Assembly: GCF_013204885.1 (NCBI RefSeq)
Contig: NZ_JABMKX010000006.1
Span: 330,579 to 394,578, forward strand
Origin: Paenibacillus tritici
GTDB taxonomy: Bacteria > Bacillota > Bacilli > Paenibacillales > Paenibacillaceae
Direction: 5' to 3'
Length of the DNA: 64,000 nucleotides
In this document: positions 17,700-26,946 of the stretch, in pieces
Numbering within the stretch: the first letter of the stretch is position 1
Layout: every line of letters begins with the position of its first letter
Translations under genes and position numbers: made by a program
Notes under the pieces: model-generated
What the model saw: only the letters and a program-made list of their open reading frames with translations
Database searches by the model: none
Told to the model about the DNA's origin: nothing

Positions 17700-19238
17700 G
17701 TGGAATCATCAACCTTTATACTTTTTGGCGCAACCGGGGATTTAGCCAAACGGAAAATTTATCCCGCTTTATATAACCTGTTCACTGATGGCAAGCTTTC
17801 CGGTCCTCTCTCCGTCATTGGCCTGGGCAGAAGGGAAGTCTCGAATGGGGCTTTCCAGATGCAGGTGCTGGATTCCCTGCGCACCTTCTCGCGCCGTCCG
17901 GTTGAGGATACAGCGGAGCTGCAGCATTTCCTGCGGGCTTTTGAATATAGCGTGCTGGATGTTGGACGTCCGGAGGATTATGAGAAGCTGCTGGGACATG
18001 TACAGCGCCGGGAGGAAGAGCTGGGACTTCCGCAGAACCGGATGTTCTATTTATCTGTCGGTCCTGAATTCTTCGGGGAGATTGCCGTAAACATCAATGC
18101 CAGCGGCCTCGGTGATACCGAGGGCTGGAAACGCCTGATCATCGAGAAGCCGTTCGGACGGGACTTGCATTCTGCCCGGGTGCTGAATGACAGCTTGAAT
18201 GCGGCTTTTGCAGAGGAGGAAATCTTCCGTATTGATCACTTCCTCGGCAAGCCGATGGTACAGAATCTGGAGGTGCTGAAGTACTCCAATCCTGTGCTGC
18301 GGGCGTTGTGGCAGAACCGTTATATCGCCAATGTCCAGATTACCGCGAGTGAAACGGTAGGGGTGGAAGAACGGGCAGGGTATTATGACAAGGCGGGTGC
18401 GCTGCGGGATATGTTCCAGAACCATATGCTGCAGCTGCTTATGATGATGGCGATGCAGCTGCCGAAGGGCAGTACACCGGAGGATGTGCGCAGCAAGAAA
18501 CGCCATGTGATCCGCTCTGTACGTCCGCTGCTTGCCGAAGAAGTAACGCAGCATGTTGTGCGCGGCCAGTATGCAGCAGGGGAGATCCGCGGACAACAGG
18601 TGCCTGCCTATACAGCCGAGCCCGGGATCGAAGCCTCTTCCCAGAATGAGACCTACATCACTGCGCGGCTGTGGATTGAAGATCCGCTGTGGAAGGATGT
18701 ACCCTTCTATATTCGTACCGGCAAACGCATGAAGGAGAAATCCACCCGGATTGTTATAGAATTCAAAGAGCCGTTTAATGATTTGCATAACAAGAACCGG
18801 AACAAGCTGGAGCTTGACCCCAACCTGCTGGTGATTGATATCGGCCCGAATGAGGGCATATCCCTGACGCTGAACACCAAGAACCCGCGTCAGCACGGGC
18901 AGCTTGAGCCGGTCAGCATCAGACACGAGTCCGGTAATCCCGATCTGCCGGAAGCGTATGAGAATCTGATCTACGATGCTATGCTTGGCGATGCGACCTT
19001 CTTCGCCCATTGGGAGGAGGTAGAGTTGTCCTGGCAGTGGGTTCAGCCTATCATCGACGCAACCGCAGATGGCAGCCTGCCGCTGCATCTCTATCCCTCC
19101 GGATCGAATGGTCCGGAAGCTGCCGAGGAGCTGCTCGGTGAGTATCACTGGTGGCTGGATGAGCCGCAGAGCGGAGAGCCTGCCCGCGGCCACCGGACGG
19201 CCGGGACAGAGCCGGAAGTTATCCGGCCTGGCGCGTAA
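17700..19238 (+). CDS. zwf: glucose-6-phosphate 1-dehydrogenase
   Basis: First enzyme of the oxidative pentose phosphate pathway, glucose-6-phosphate to 6-phosphogluconolactone with NADP+. About 512 aa, the family length. The Rossmann motif FGATGDLAKRKIYPAL is at the N-terminus, the catalytic signature RIDHFLGK near residue 178, and the substrate block IRTGKRM near 340. An ATG lies at 17694, but GGGAGG sits only one base before it, whereas the in-frame GTG at 17700 has ideal 7-base spacing, so GTG is the likelier start. gnd follows 46 bases on in the same direction; together they supply NADPH and ribulose-5-phosphate. Confidence 0.96.
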   Translation: MESSTFILFGATGDLAKRKIYPALYNLFTDGKLSGPLSVIGLGRREVSNGAFQMQVLDSLRTFSRRPVEDTAELQHFLRAFEYSVLDVGRPEDYEKLLGHVQRREEELGLPQNRMFYLSVGPEFFGEIAVNINASGLGDTEGWKRLIIEKPFGRDLHSARVLNDSLNAAFAEEEIFRIDHFLGKPMVQNLEVLKYSNPVLRALWQNRYIANVQITASETVGVEERAGYYDKAGALRDMFQNHMLQLLMMMAMQLPKGSTPEDVRSKKRHVIRSVRPLLAEEVTQHVVRGQYAAGEIRGQQVPAYTAEPGIEASSQNETYITARLWIEDPLWKDVPFYIRTGKRMKEKSTRIVIEFKEPFNDLHNKNRNKLELDPNLLVIDIGPNEGISLTLNTKNPRQHGQLEPVSIRHESGNPDLPEAYENLIYDAMLGDATFFAHWEEVELSWQWVQPIIDATADGSLPLHLYPSGSNGPEAAEELLGEYHWWLDEPQSGEPARGHRTAGTEPEVIRPGA

Positions 19239-19284
19239 GTAATAAGAATATAACGAAAAGCAAAAAGGATCGGAGGGATTCATT

Positions 19285-20178
19285 ATGAAAGTCGGATTAA
19301 TCGGTCTCGGCAAAATGGGCTTCAATCTCGGCCAGAATCTATTGGAGCATGCTCACGAAGTAGTAGCGTATGATGTGAATGCCGCTGCCGTGCAGGAGCT
19401 GGCAGAACAGGGGGCGTCCGGTGCAGCAAGCCTGAAGGAGCTGACGGGCAAGCTGGATTCCCCGCGTGTACTCTGGATCATGGTCCCCCATACGTTTGTG
19501 GATTCGGTGATCACTGAACTAACACCGCTGTTGTCCCAGGGTGATATCATTATCGAAGCGGGGAACTCTCATTATAAAGAGTCGATCCGCCGTCATGACG
19601 AGCTTGGCGCCCACGGGATTCATTTCCTGGATGCGGGAACGTCCGGCGGAATGGAAGGCGCGCGGAACGGTGCTTGTTATATGGTTGGCGGAGATGAGGA
19701 GGCATGGGCGGTGGTTGAGCCGCTGTTCCGTGACACTGCAGTGGAGAACGGGTACCTGTATGCCGGCAAATCCGGCAGCGGACATTTCCTCAAGATGGTA
19801 CACAACGGCATTGAATACGGGATGATGGCCGCCATTGGCGAGGGCTTCGAGGTGCTGGAGAAAAGCGGGTATGACTTCGACTTCGAGCAGGTGGCCCGCG
19901 TCTGGAATAACGGCTCGGTGGTCCGCTCCTGGCTGATGGAGCTGATCGAACGCGCCTTCTCCAAGGACGCCAAGCTGGAGGAGATTAAGGGCATCATGCA
20001 TTCCTCCGGGGAGGGAAGATGGACGCTCGAGACTGCATTTGACCTGCAGGCGGCGACTCCGGTCATCGCTATGGCCCTGCTCATGCGTTACCGGTCCCTG
20101 GAGACCGATACCTTCACCGGTAAAGTGGTCGCTGCGCTGCGCAACGAATTCGGCGGTCATGCGGTGGAGACGAAGTAA
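19285..20178 (+). CDS. gnd: 6-phosphogluconate dehydrogenase, short form
   Basis: Decarboxylating dehydrogenase, 6-phosphogluconate to ribulose-5-phosphate and CO2. 297 aa, so it belongs to the short YqeC/GntZ-like class rather than the 470-aa class. GLGKMGFNLG is the dinucleotide-binding motif, DAGTSGGMEGARNG the substrate loop, and KMVHNGIEYGMMAAIGEG the catalytic block with Lys and His-Asn. Short forms often prefer NAD+; the residue that decides this was not checked. It lies in an operon with zwf and ends at a strong terminator. GGAGGG is 7 bases before the ATG. Confidence 0.95.
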   Translation: MKVGLIGLGKMGFNLGQNLLEHAHEVVAYDVNAAAVQELAEQGASGAASLKELTGKLDSPRVLWIMVPHTFVDSVITELTPLLSQGDIIIEAGNSHYKESIRRHDELGAHGIHFLDAGTSGGMEGARNGACYMVGGDEEAWAVVEPLFRDTAVENGYLYAGKSGSGHFLKMVHNGIEYGMMAAIGEGFEVLEKSGYDFDFEQVARVWNNGSVVRSWLMELIERAFSKDAKLEEIKGIMHSSGEGRWTLETAFDLQAATPVIAMALLMRYRSLETDTFTGKVVAALRNEFGGHAVETK

Positions 20179-20208
20179 GACACGGCAACCTATTCTTCAG
20201 GTGAACAG

Positions 20209-20260
20209 CAGGCTGTTTCAAGTAGTCACTCCATGACTCTTGGGACAGCCTGTTTATTTT
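20209..20260 (+). terminator. terminator of zwf-gnd
   Basis: Stem CAGGCTGTTTCAAG / CTTGGGACAGCCTG (12 Watson-Crick plus two G-T pairs), 16-base loop, then TTTATTTT. Confidence 0.85.
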
Positions 20261-20363
20261 GTTTCCACTTGTGCTGATAAGCTTCGGTCTCGCAGGGCAG
20301 AATCAGACAACCCGCACGGAGCATATAAGTACAGAAACAGGAAATGGACGGGGGAGAGGACCG

Positions 20364-20558
20364 GTGTCCCAGAATCAGGAATTCAGAGTCTATCTGATCA
20401 CGAAGCGAGATATTTTACGGTTTATTGTGGTTGAAATCATTATCGGCAGTATGACGTATAAGCTGGCTTTGAATCTTTTTCATAATTCCATCCTGGCAGG
20501 TGCCGGAGGCTGGGCTTGTACGGAAGGACTGAAGCGGCTGGTGAAGCTAACCGGCTAA
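20364..20558 (+). CDS. small hypothetical protein
   Basis: A 64-aa reading frame. The frame is open further upstream, but a GTG at 20364 follows GGGGGAGAGG at good spacing and starts VSQNQEFRVYLITKRDI. The middle holds one hydrophobic stretch (FIVVEIIIGSMTYKLALNLF) that could lie in or on the membrane, and the end is basic. No family recognised. It stands alone between the gnd terminator and the cysteine-desulfidase-like gene. It could be a chance frame; the ribosome site and sensible composition favour a real gene. Confidence 0.45.
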   Translation: MSQNQEFRVYLITKRDILRFIVVEIIIGSMTYKLALNLFHNSILAGAGGWACTEGLKRLVKLTG

Positions 20559-20600
20559 TGGGTAATAACGGGGATTCCCCGGACTGTCTATCTGATGTAG

Positions 20601-20643
20601 TATATATAGAAATAGATATAGATATAGACACAGATAGATAGAG
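20601..20643. repeat. ATAGAT-like microsatellite upstream of the CyuA-like gene
   Basis: About 40 bases of near-tandem AT(A)GAT/ATAGAC units ending in GATAGATAGAG, ending just before the ribosome site of the next gene. Such tracts can change length by slippage; whether this one does is unknown. Confidence 0.5.
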
Positions 20644-20660
20644 GGAATGGTGATTCGCAT

Positions 20661-21953
20661 ATGGTTAACCTACTGGAAGTATTGAAGAAGGAGATTGTTC
20701 CGGCCGAGGGCTGCACGGAGCCGATTGCGGTGGCCTATGCCGTGTCTTTGGCGGCTGAGCTGGTTGAGGAAGAGATTACAGGGATCGAGCTGTTCCTCAG
20801 CGGAAATATCATTAAGAATGCTATGGGCGTCGGGATTCCGGGTACAGGCCAGACCGGGCTGCCGATTGCGGCTGCCTTGGGAGCGGTGGTGCTCCGGTCG
20901 CACCGTAAGCTGGAGATTCTGTCCGGGCTGACTCCGGGGGAGCTGGCTAAGGCAACGGATATCCTGGAGCGGAAGCTGCTGGAGGTTGAGCTGAAGGATA
21001 CGCCAGAGAAGCTATATATAGAAGCGAGAGTGCGCAGCAAGAATCATACCGCAACAGCCATCGTGGCTAAAGAACATACGAACGTGGTGTTGTTGGCCAA
21101 GGATGGCAAACGGCTTGAGCCGAAGAGGGACAAGGCGGATTGCGAGGAGTCGCATACCCTGGACCCGGAGGTCTACTCGGTTTCACTGGAAGAGATCTAT
21201 GAGTTCATTCAGACCACACCGTTCGCTGAACTCAGTTTCCTGCTGGAAGGGGCGAGAATGAATAAGGCGATCTCGGAGGAAGGGCTGCGCGGGGAGTATG
21301 GTCTCCAGGTGGGCCGGAAAATGAGCCAGCAATCCGCCCTCAATCTGTTCGGCGCGGATGTGGCGAACCGGATCATTGCCGCAACGGCAGCCGCATCCGA
21401 TGCACGGATGGACGGCAGTGCCATGCCGGTAATGACGACGGCGGGCAGCGGCAATCAGGGGATTGCCTGTACCATGCCGGTCATTGCCCTGGCCGAGCTC
21501 CTCGGCAAGGATGAGGAGACCCTGGCCAGAGCGATGGCGCTCAGCAATCTGATTACCATCCATGTGAAGCATTACATTGGCCGTCTGTCCCCACTCTGCG
21601 GCTCAGGCATTGCCGGTGGAGTGGGGGCGGGCAGCGGCATTGTCTATCTGATGGGCGGGACGCTGGCGCAGATCAAGCACTCCATCCAGAATACGATTGC
21701 CTCTACTTCCGGCATGATCTGTGATGGTGCCAAGCCGACCTGCGCGCTCAAAATCTCAACGGCAACGAATGCGGCCATTCAGTCTGCTACTCTTGCCATG
21801 AACAATATCTCTCCGAGTCTGAATGACGGCGTCATCTTTGAGAAGGTGGAGGATACGATCAAGAATATGGAGACCCTGGTTCAGGAGGGGCTTGCTGCCA
21901 CAGACCAGGCGATTCTGAATATTATGCTCTCCAAGGGAGCCGCTTCTTCATAG
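20661..21953 (+). CDS. cyuA: L-cysteine desulfidase / serine dehydratase alpha-like iron-sulfur enzyme
   Basis: Protein of 430 aa of the UPF0597/CyuA (YhaM) family, related to the alpha subunit of iron-sulfur L-serine dehydratase. Family blocks include VPAEGCTEPIAVAYA at the N-terminus, IPGTGQTGLPIAAALG, and a Cys-rich C-terminal half with PLCGSGIAGGVGAGSG and MICDGAKPTCALK, whose cysteines would hold a [4Fe-4S] cluster. Members split cysteine to pyruvate, sulfide and ammonia; substrate use varies, so cysteine is inferred from the family. It is monocistronic, converging on the ankyrin gene 31 bases away. Confidence 0.85.
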   Translation: MVNLLEVLKKEIVPAEGCTEPIAVAYAVSLAAELVEEEITGIELFLSGNIIKNAMGVGIPGTGQTGLPIAAALGAVVLRSHRKLEILSGLTPGELAKATDILERKLLEVELKDTPEKLYIEARVRSKNHTATAIVAKEHTNVVLLAKDGKRLEPKRDKADCEESHTLDPEVYSVSLEEIYEFIQTTPFAELSFLLEGARMNKAISEEGLRGEYGLQVGRKMSQQSALNLFGADVANRIIAATAAASDARMDGSAMPVMTTAGSGNQGIACTMPVIALAELLGKDEETLARAMALSNLITIHVKHYIGRLSPLCGSGIAGGVGAGSGIVYLMGGTLAQIKHSIQNTIASTSGMICDGAKPTCALKISTATNAAIQSATLAMNNISPSLNDGVIFEKVEDTIKNMETLVQEGLAATDQAILNIMLSKGAASS

Positions 21954-21984
21954 GGAGCAGTACAAGTGCTGTATGTCTCAGCAT

Positions 21985-23040
21985 TTAGCGTTTGTAATCC
22001 GGCTGCGGCAACGAAACGGGCTGTGGATTGGCAAGTACCCAATTCACGGCCAATTCGCATAATCTGGCCGGCTCATCATTGCCGTTGCCATGGCGCAGGT
22101 ATCCGGCTAAATCAGCCGCTTCCTTCAGGTGCGTAGGGTCCAGAGGTGTGCCCGAGGCGAAGTGCAGGAGCAGCGCCTTCAGCATTTTACGGAAATCGGC
22201 ATCCCAGTTGCCTCCGCCGTTATTCATGATTTCATGTGAGATCCGGCCGGTGATGCGAATGACCTCTCCCTGTACGGTGAGCGCATGTCCTGACGCCGGG
22301 ATTAGTAATTCCCATAGCTCCTGGTGCTGATCCTGCCATCTTATGCTGTTTACCTCGATCTTGGAAACGCCGTCATGCATCACCCGCGCTGCTACAGGCT
22401 CCACATCGAATAGCTTGTACAGTGAGTCCAGGGCATCTGCGGTTTCGCTTAAGCGCTCTTTATTGAAATTGGATCTGGCGAATTCAAAGCTCTTGCCGAT
22501 ATTCTTCACAGATTCCTTCATCTCCGGTGTGATCACCGCCCCGGCATCCAGCAGGATGTGCGAGATTTCCAGCATGTCGGCGATATCGCTATTCCGGCAT
22601 TGCAAGAGGGCCTTGGACAGCGGGGTGTTCCCCGACTTATTCACCGCATGGACATTGGCGCCGTGGGCCACCAGATCCCGTACCGACTGTGTACGGTAAT
22701 AGTTGACTGCAGCGTGCAGCGGGGTCTGATTCTGATAATCTACGGCTTCCAGCTCCGCACCAAGCTCCAGGAACAGTGGGATATTGCCGGACCAGGTTCC
22801 GGCCTGCGAATACAGCGGGGTGCGCTGATATTTATCCCTGGCGTTAATGTCGGCACCCTGCTCCACGAGCCAGCGGACCAGCTCATCCGGAATCTGCCGG
22901 ATGCTGAGCGCGGGTTCTTTGTAGTACCCCAGGGTCGCATTCCATTCACAGTCGTCAAAGACAGCCTTCAGCGCAGCGATATCATTCGATTTAACCAGCT
23001 CACCAAAATTGGCGGGTAATGTTTTTTTCTTTTTGCCCAT
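21985..23040 (-). CDS. ankyrin-repeat protein
   Basis: Protein of 351 aa. The frame is open upstream, but the ATG at 23040 (MGKKKKTLPANFGELV) has GGAAG 6 bases before it. Residues about 10-180 hold four to five ankyrin repeats, seen in RWLVEQGADINARDKYQRTP, NQTPLHAAVNYYRTQS and VHAVNKSGNTPLSKAL. The C-terminal half is not recognised. Ankyrin repeats mediate protein binding; no signal peptide or membrane segment is present, so it is cytosolic. It lies 67 bases behind the DeoR regulator and may share its transcript. Confidence 0.8.
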   Translation of the reverse strand: MGKKKKTLPANFGELVKSNDIAALKAVFDDCEWNATLGYYKEPALSIRQIPDELVRWLVEQGADINARDKYQRTPLYSQAGTWSGNIPLFLELGAELEAVDYQNQTPLHAAVNYYRTQSVRDLVAHGANVHAVNKSGNTPLSKALLQCRNSDIADMLEISHILLDAGAVITPEMKESVKNIGKSFEFARSNFNKERLSETADALDSLYKLFDVEPVAARVMHDGVSKIEVNSIRWQDQHQELWELLIPASGHALTVQGEVIRITGRISHEIMNNGGGNWDADFRKMLKALLLHFASGTPLDPTHLKEAADLAGYLRHGNGNDEPARLCELAVNWVLANPQPVSLPQPDYKR

Positions 23041-23107
23041 AGTCTGCTTCCGCTCCCTTATGAATAGTAGATTATATAGAAGATAACTTCCTGCTAGTTT
23101 ATCAGTT

Positions 23108-23863
23108 TCAATACAGCACTTCCACATTCTTCTCCGACAAAAGCTTCAGCCAGGCATCCGAAGGTCTGCGGTCGGTAATCAGCACATCAATCCGGCTTAG
23201 CTCGGCCAGGTTGGCAAAGGCGGTCTGGTCGAACTTGGTATGGTCAGCCAGCAGCACTACCTTCTGGGCCTGGCGCAGCATGTATTTCTTCAGCTCACAT
23301 TCCGGTTCATTGGAATCGGTAACCCCGCGGTCCCTGTCAATAGCTTTGCAGCTGATCACGGCAGTGTCCACATTGTAGCGCTGAATGGTCTCATGGGCGA
23401 CAGGACCCACAAGGGACAAGGAGCGGTGGCGCAGCGATCCCCCCGTAGAGATAATGCTCAGACTTGAACTGGCGAACTCGTGCAGAATGTTAATCGAATT
23501 CGTGATGATCGTCAGATTGCTTTTATTGCCCAGCAGCTTCAGGAATTCAAAAGAAGTCGAGCTGGGGTCAACCATCAGCGTATCCCCGTCATTAATGAGA
23601 TTCAGCGCTTTGATCGCTATATTGCGTTTGATATCCGTATTGAGCGCACCCCGGGTCAGAAACGGCAGATCCTCGTTGGTATGCCTGTTCAGCATGGCTC
23701 CGCCGTAGGTCCGGCTTACAATGCCATCCTTCTCCAGCTTCTCCAGATCTCTGCGTATGGTTTCCTCCGTGACTTCAAACATCCGGCTCAGATCGGATAC
23801 AAGCACCCGTTTGTCCTGATGGACAAGGTCTATTATTTTTTTGCGTCTTTCGGCAGCGAGCAT
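23108..23863 (-). CDS. DeoR-family transcriptional regulator, probably of the rhamnose operon
   Basis: Protein of 251 aa: N-terminal winged helix (KRVLVSDLSRMFEVTEETIRRDL, the DeoR signature) and a C-terminal sugar-phosphate sensor domain (VDPSSTSFEFLKLL, ITNSINILHEF, STGGSLRHRSLSLVGP). The ATG at 23863 is preferred over the GTG at 23872 because AGGTGA lies 5 bases before it. It is divergent from rhaBAD, and the shared 240-base region carries two copies of a GTTG-ACAAC-type site, so it probably represses rhaBAD and itself, released by a rhamnulose phosphate. The ligand is inferred from context. Confidence 0.9.
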   Translation of the reverse strand: MLAAERRKKIIDLVHQDKRVLVSDLSRMFEVTEETIRRDLEKLEKDGIVSRTYGGAMLNRHTNEDLPFLTRGALNTDIKRNIAIKALNLINDGDTLMVDPSSTSFEFLKLLGNKSNLTIITNSINILHEFASSSLSIISTGGSLRHRSLSLVGPVAHETIQRYNVDTAVISCKAIDRDRGVTDSNEPECELKKYMLRQAQKVVLLADHTKFDQTAFANLAELSRIDVLITDRRPSDAWLKLLSEKNVEVLY

Positions 23864-23912
23864 AGGTATCACCTTTCTGGAGTTGATAATCTAAATATAG
23901 ACCGTAATTTCT

Positions 23913-23935
23913 GTGTTGTACAACAAAATTAACAG
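23913..23935. promoter_or_regulatory. candidate DeoR operator, site 1
   Basis: TGTTGTACAACAAAATTAAC contains the perfect palindrome GTTGTACAAC and is repeated with few changes at 24024-24047. It lies 50 bases upstream of the DeoR start codon, fitting autoregulation. Confidence 0.55.
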
Positions 23936-24023
23936 AAATCGTCCCTGAAAACCACATATAAGGTAGCTTATTCTTCGTAAAACAAACAATAAACAAATTA
24001 AAACAACATATTTGATGATTAAT

Positions 24024-24055
24024 TTGTTGACAACAAAGATTAACGGGAATACGAT
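24024..24055 (+). promoter_or_regulatory. rhaB promoter overlapping candidate DeoR operator, site 2
   Basis: TTGACA (24027-24032), 17 bases, TACGAT (24050-24055). The -35 box lies inside TTTGTTGACAACAAAGATTA, the second copy of the operator-like sequence, so a bound repressor would cover the -35 region. Confidence 0.65.
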
Positions 24056-24101
24056 GAAGAGGTTAGCAATAGCTGAATCTGAAGAAAAAAGGAGGTTCCC
24101 C

Positions 24102-25559
24102 ATGACCAACCATATCGCCGTCGATATCGGCGCCTCCAGCGGACGGCTTGTACTCGGAACCATTGTGGATGGGAGTCTCAAGCTGGAGGAGCTTCACCGC
24201 TTCAGCAACGGCTTCACAGAGCAGGACGGCAATTGCTTCTGGGATATTGATTATTTGTTTCATGAAATTATTGACGGTCTTCACCGGGCAAAGCTCGCAG
24301 GCGTTAAGGAATGCACACTCGGCATTGATACCTGGGCGGTAGATTATGTGCTGCTGGATGCGGAAGGGAAGCGGATCAGGGAAGTGTATGCCTACCGTGA
24401 CCGCAGGACAGACGGGGTAATGGAAGAGGTCGCGAAGCAGCTCTCACCGGAGAAGGTGTATGCCAAGACCGGGATTCAGCAGCTCCCCTTCAATACGCTG
24501 TATCAGCTCTATGCGCATAACCGCGAAGAGCTGGCAGCGGCTGACCAGATTCTGATGGTGCCGGATTATCTCTACTACCGGCTTAGCGGACGCAAGATTA
24601 ATGAGGTCACCAATGCATCCACGATGCAGCTTCTGAATCTGGCCTCACGTGATTTCGACCCTGAACTTCTATCCTTTCTGCAGCTCCGCAGAGAACAGTT
24701 CGCCCCGCTGACCGAGCCGGGAGAAGATCTCGGCCTCCTCTCGGCGAATTTGGCCGAGCAGTATGATCTGCCGGATTGCCGTCTGATCTGTGCCGCCACC
24801 CATGATACGGCTTCGGCTGTGCTGGGTGTACCTGCACAGAAGGGGCGATCCTCGGCATACCTCAGCAGCGGCACCTGGTCACTGCTGGGGGTAGAGCTGG
24901 ATCACCCAATGAATGACAGTAGAGCCATGGCCGCCAATTATACCAATGAGTGGGGGGCTTACGGCACCTACCGCTTCCTGAAGAATATCATGGGTCTCTG
25001 GCTGATTCAGGAAGTACGGAGATTGGACGGGGGAAGATACAGCTTCGCCGAACTGGCTACCCTTGCAGGAGAGAGTGAAGGCTTCCGCAGTCTGATTCCG
25101 TGCAATGATCCGCGGTTTCTGAACCCGGATCATATGATTGAAGAGATCCGCCGGGCCTGCCAGGAGAGCGGTCAGCCTGTTCCGGGGACACCGGGCGAAC
25201 TCGCCCGCTGTGTCTTGGACAGTCTGGCGCTATCCTACCGCAGCTATCTGGCAGAGCTGGAAGACCTCACGGGTAAGAGCATCGAAGTACTGCAGATTGT
25301 CGGCGGAGGCGCCAATAATGAGCTGCTGTGCCAGATTACTGCCGATGTCACCGGCAGGGAAGTCCTGGCGGGCCCGACGGAATCAACGGCTCTCGGGAAC
25401 TTGGCTGTACAGATGATAGAGGCGGGCCGTATAGCGGATATTCATGAAGCCCGGAGGATGATCAGCCATTCCTTTCCTATCAAGTCCTACCTGCCGCAGC
25501 CGCTTCCTGAGCTGGATCAGCTACTGGCCCGCTGGGAGCAGCTCCATTCAGGAACTTAA
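24102..25559 (+). CDS. rhaB: rhamnulokinase
   Basis: Phosphorylates L-rhamnulose with ATP to L-rhamnulose-1-phosphate, the second step of rhamnose breakdown. 485 aa, of the FGGY kinase family. Motifs: phosphate-binding DIGASSGR at residue 8, catalytic region TLGIDTWAVDY, ATPase motif AATHDTASAV, and the C-terminal QIVGGGANNELLCQITAD. The frame is open back to 24012, but the ATG at 24102 follows AAAAGGAGG with good spacing and gives the normal family start (MTNHIAVDIG). First gene of rhaB-rhaA-rhaD. Confidence 0.95.
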   Translation: MTNHIAVDIGASSGRLVLGTIVDGSLKLEELHRFSNGFTEQDGNCFWDIDYLFHEIIDGLHRAKLAGVKECTLGIDTWAVDYVLLDAEGKRIREVYAYRDRRTDGVMEEVAKQLSPEKVYAKTGIQQLPFNTLYQLYAHNREELAAADQILMVPDYLYYRLSGRKINEVTNASTMQLLNLASRDFDPELLSFLQLRREQFAPLTEPGEDLGLLSANLAEQYDLPDCRLICAATHDTASAVLGVPAQKGRSSAYLSSGTWSLLGVELDHPMNDSRAMAANYTNEWGAYGTYRFLKNIMGLWLIQEVRRLDGGRYSFAELATLAGESEGFRSLIPCNDPRFLNPDHMIEEIRRACQESGQPVPGTPGELARCVLDSLALSYRSYLAELEDLTGKSIEVLQIVGGGANNELLCQITADVTGREVLAGPTESTALGNLAVQMIEAGRIADIHEARRMISHSFPIKSYLPQPLPELDQLLARWEQLHSGT

Positions 25560-25625
25560 GAAGCTTGTGGTCCACCAGACCACCAAGCGGAGCGGACGCT
25601 CACAATACGTTTAGGAGGCAACAGC

Positions 25626-26882
25626 ATGGATCAGAGCATCACCATTAGTTACAACGAAGCGAAGAAATTATATGCAGCCCACGGAATTGATACAGACGAA
25701 GTACTGGAGAGGCTGGCCCGGATCAAAATCTCACTCCATTGCTGGCAGGGCGACGATGTGCAGGGGTTCCTGTTCAAGGATAAAGAGCTCAGCGGCGGCA
25801 TTGCCGTAACCGGCAGCTACCCCGGGCGGGCCGGTACACCGGATGAGCTGCGCCAGGATCTGGAGAAGGCCCTCTCCCTGATTCCCGGCAAGCACAAGGT
25901 CAATCTTCATGCGATCTATGCCGACACCGACGAGCAGGTGGACCTGGATGAGCTGGAGCCGCGCCATTTCGCCAATTGGGTAACCTGGGCCAAGGAGCAG
26001 GGCCTGGGACTTGATTTCAATCCGACCTGCTTCTCCCATCCGAAGGCGGCAGACGGCTTCACCCTCAGCCATGCCGACGAGGAGATCCGCAGCTTCTGGA
26101 TTAAGCATTGCAAGGCTTCCCGCAGAATCGCCGAGCATTTCGGCCGTGAGCTGGGGCAGCCCTGTGTAACGAACTTCTGGGTGCCGGACGGCTATAAAGA
26201 TACTCCGGTGGACCGACTGGCACCGCGTGTACGTCTGAAGGAATCGCTGGATGAAATCTTCAGCGAGGAGATTGATCCGCAGTACAATATTGATGCCGTG
26301 GAGAGCAAGCTGTTCGGTATCGGCTCCGAGAGTTATGTTGTCGGGTCCCATGAATTCTATATGGGGTACGGTCTTACCCGCGGCAAAGCGATCTGTCTGG
26401 ATGCCGGACATTTCCATCCGACGGAAGTGATCTCTAACAAGCTCAGCTCGATCCTGATGTTCAGCGAGCAACTGCTGCTGCATGTCAGCAGACCGGTCCG
26501 CTGGGACAGTGACCACGTGGTGACGATGGATGACGAGCTGCTGGAAATTGCCCGTGAACTGGTGCGCGGTGATTTGCTGCCGCGCACGAACATCGGCCTC
26601 GACTTCTTCGATGGCAGCATCAATCATCTCGCGGCCTGGGTGATCGGCACGCGCAATACGATCAAGGCCTTGCTCCGCGCCATGCTGGAGCCGGTAGAGG
26701 AGCTTCGGGCTATCGAACGGGCCGGAGACTACACTTCAAGGCTGGCCCTGGTGGAAGAATTCAAGTCTTATCCGTTCGGTGCAGTCTGGGATTACTACTG
26801 CGCTTCACAGGGTACCCCGGTCCGCGAGCAATGGCTGGCTGAAGTGAAAAGCTATGAGCAGGACGTATTGGCCGGTAGATAA
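25626..26882 (+). CDS. rhaA: L-rhamnose isomerase
   Basis: Converts L-rhamnose to L-rhamnulose, a metal-dependent aldose-ketose isomerase. 418 aa, the family length. Recognised from [15 protein letters not shown], the [14 protein letters not shown] active-site block, [14 protein letters not shown], the metal-binding [11 protein letters not shown], and [18 protein letters not shown] precedes the ATG, 66 bases after rhaB. Confidence 0.96.
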   Translation: MDQSITISYNEAKKLYAAHGIDTDEVLERLARIKISLHCWQGDDVQGFLFKDKELSGGIAVTGSYPGRAGTPDELRQDLEKALSLIPGKHKVNLHAIYADTDEQVDLDELEPRHFANWVTWAKEQGLGLDFNPTCFSHPKAADGFTLSHADEEIRSFWIKHCKASRRIAEHFGRELGQPCVTNFWVPDGYKDTPVDRLAPRVRLKESLDEIFSEEIDPQYNIDAVESKLFGIGSESYVVGSHEFYMGYGLTRGKAICLDAGHFHPTEVISNKLSSILMFSEQLLLHVSRPVRWDSDHVVTMDDELLEIARELVRGDLLPRTNIGLDFFDGSINHLAAWVIGTRNTIKALLRAMLEPVEELRAIERAGDYTSRLALVEEFKSYPFGAVWDYYCASQGTPVREQWLAEVKSYEQDVLAGR

Positions 26883-26946
26883 GGTCAGGCCGCTGACATA
26901 ACAAGTACCCTCACGCTGAAGGTGCATATAGAAGGAGAGAAAATAT

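Noticed and set aside
18051..19325. 424-codon frame antisense to zwf
   Set aside because: Shadow of a GC-rich coding strand; zwf is certain and no family resemblance is seen in the antisense product. The same holds for 34345-35640 (antisense to pncB) and 39452-40801 (antisense to the oxidoreductase).
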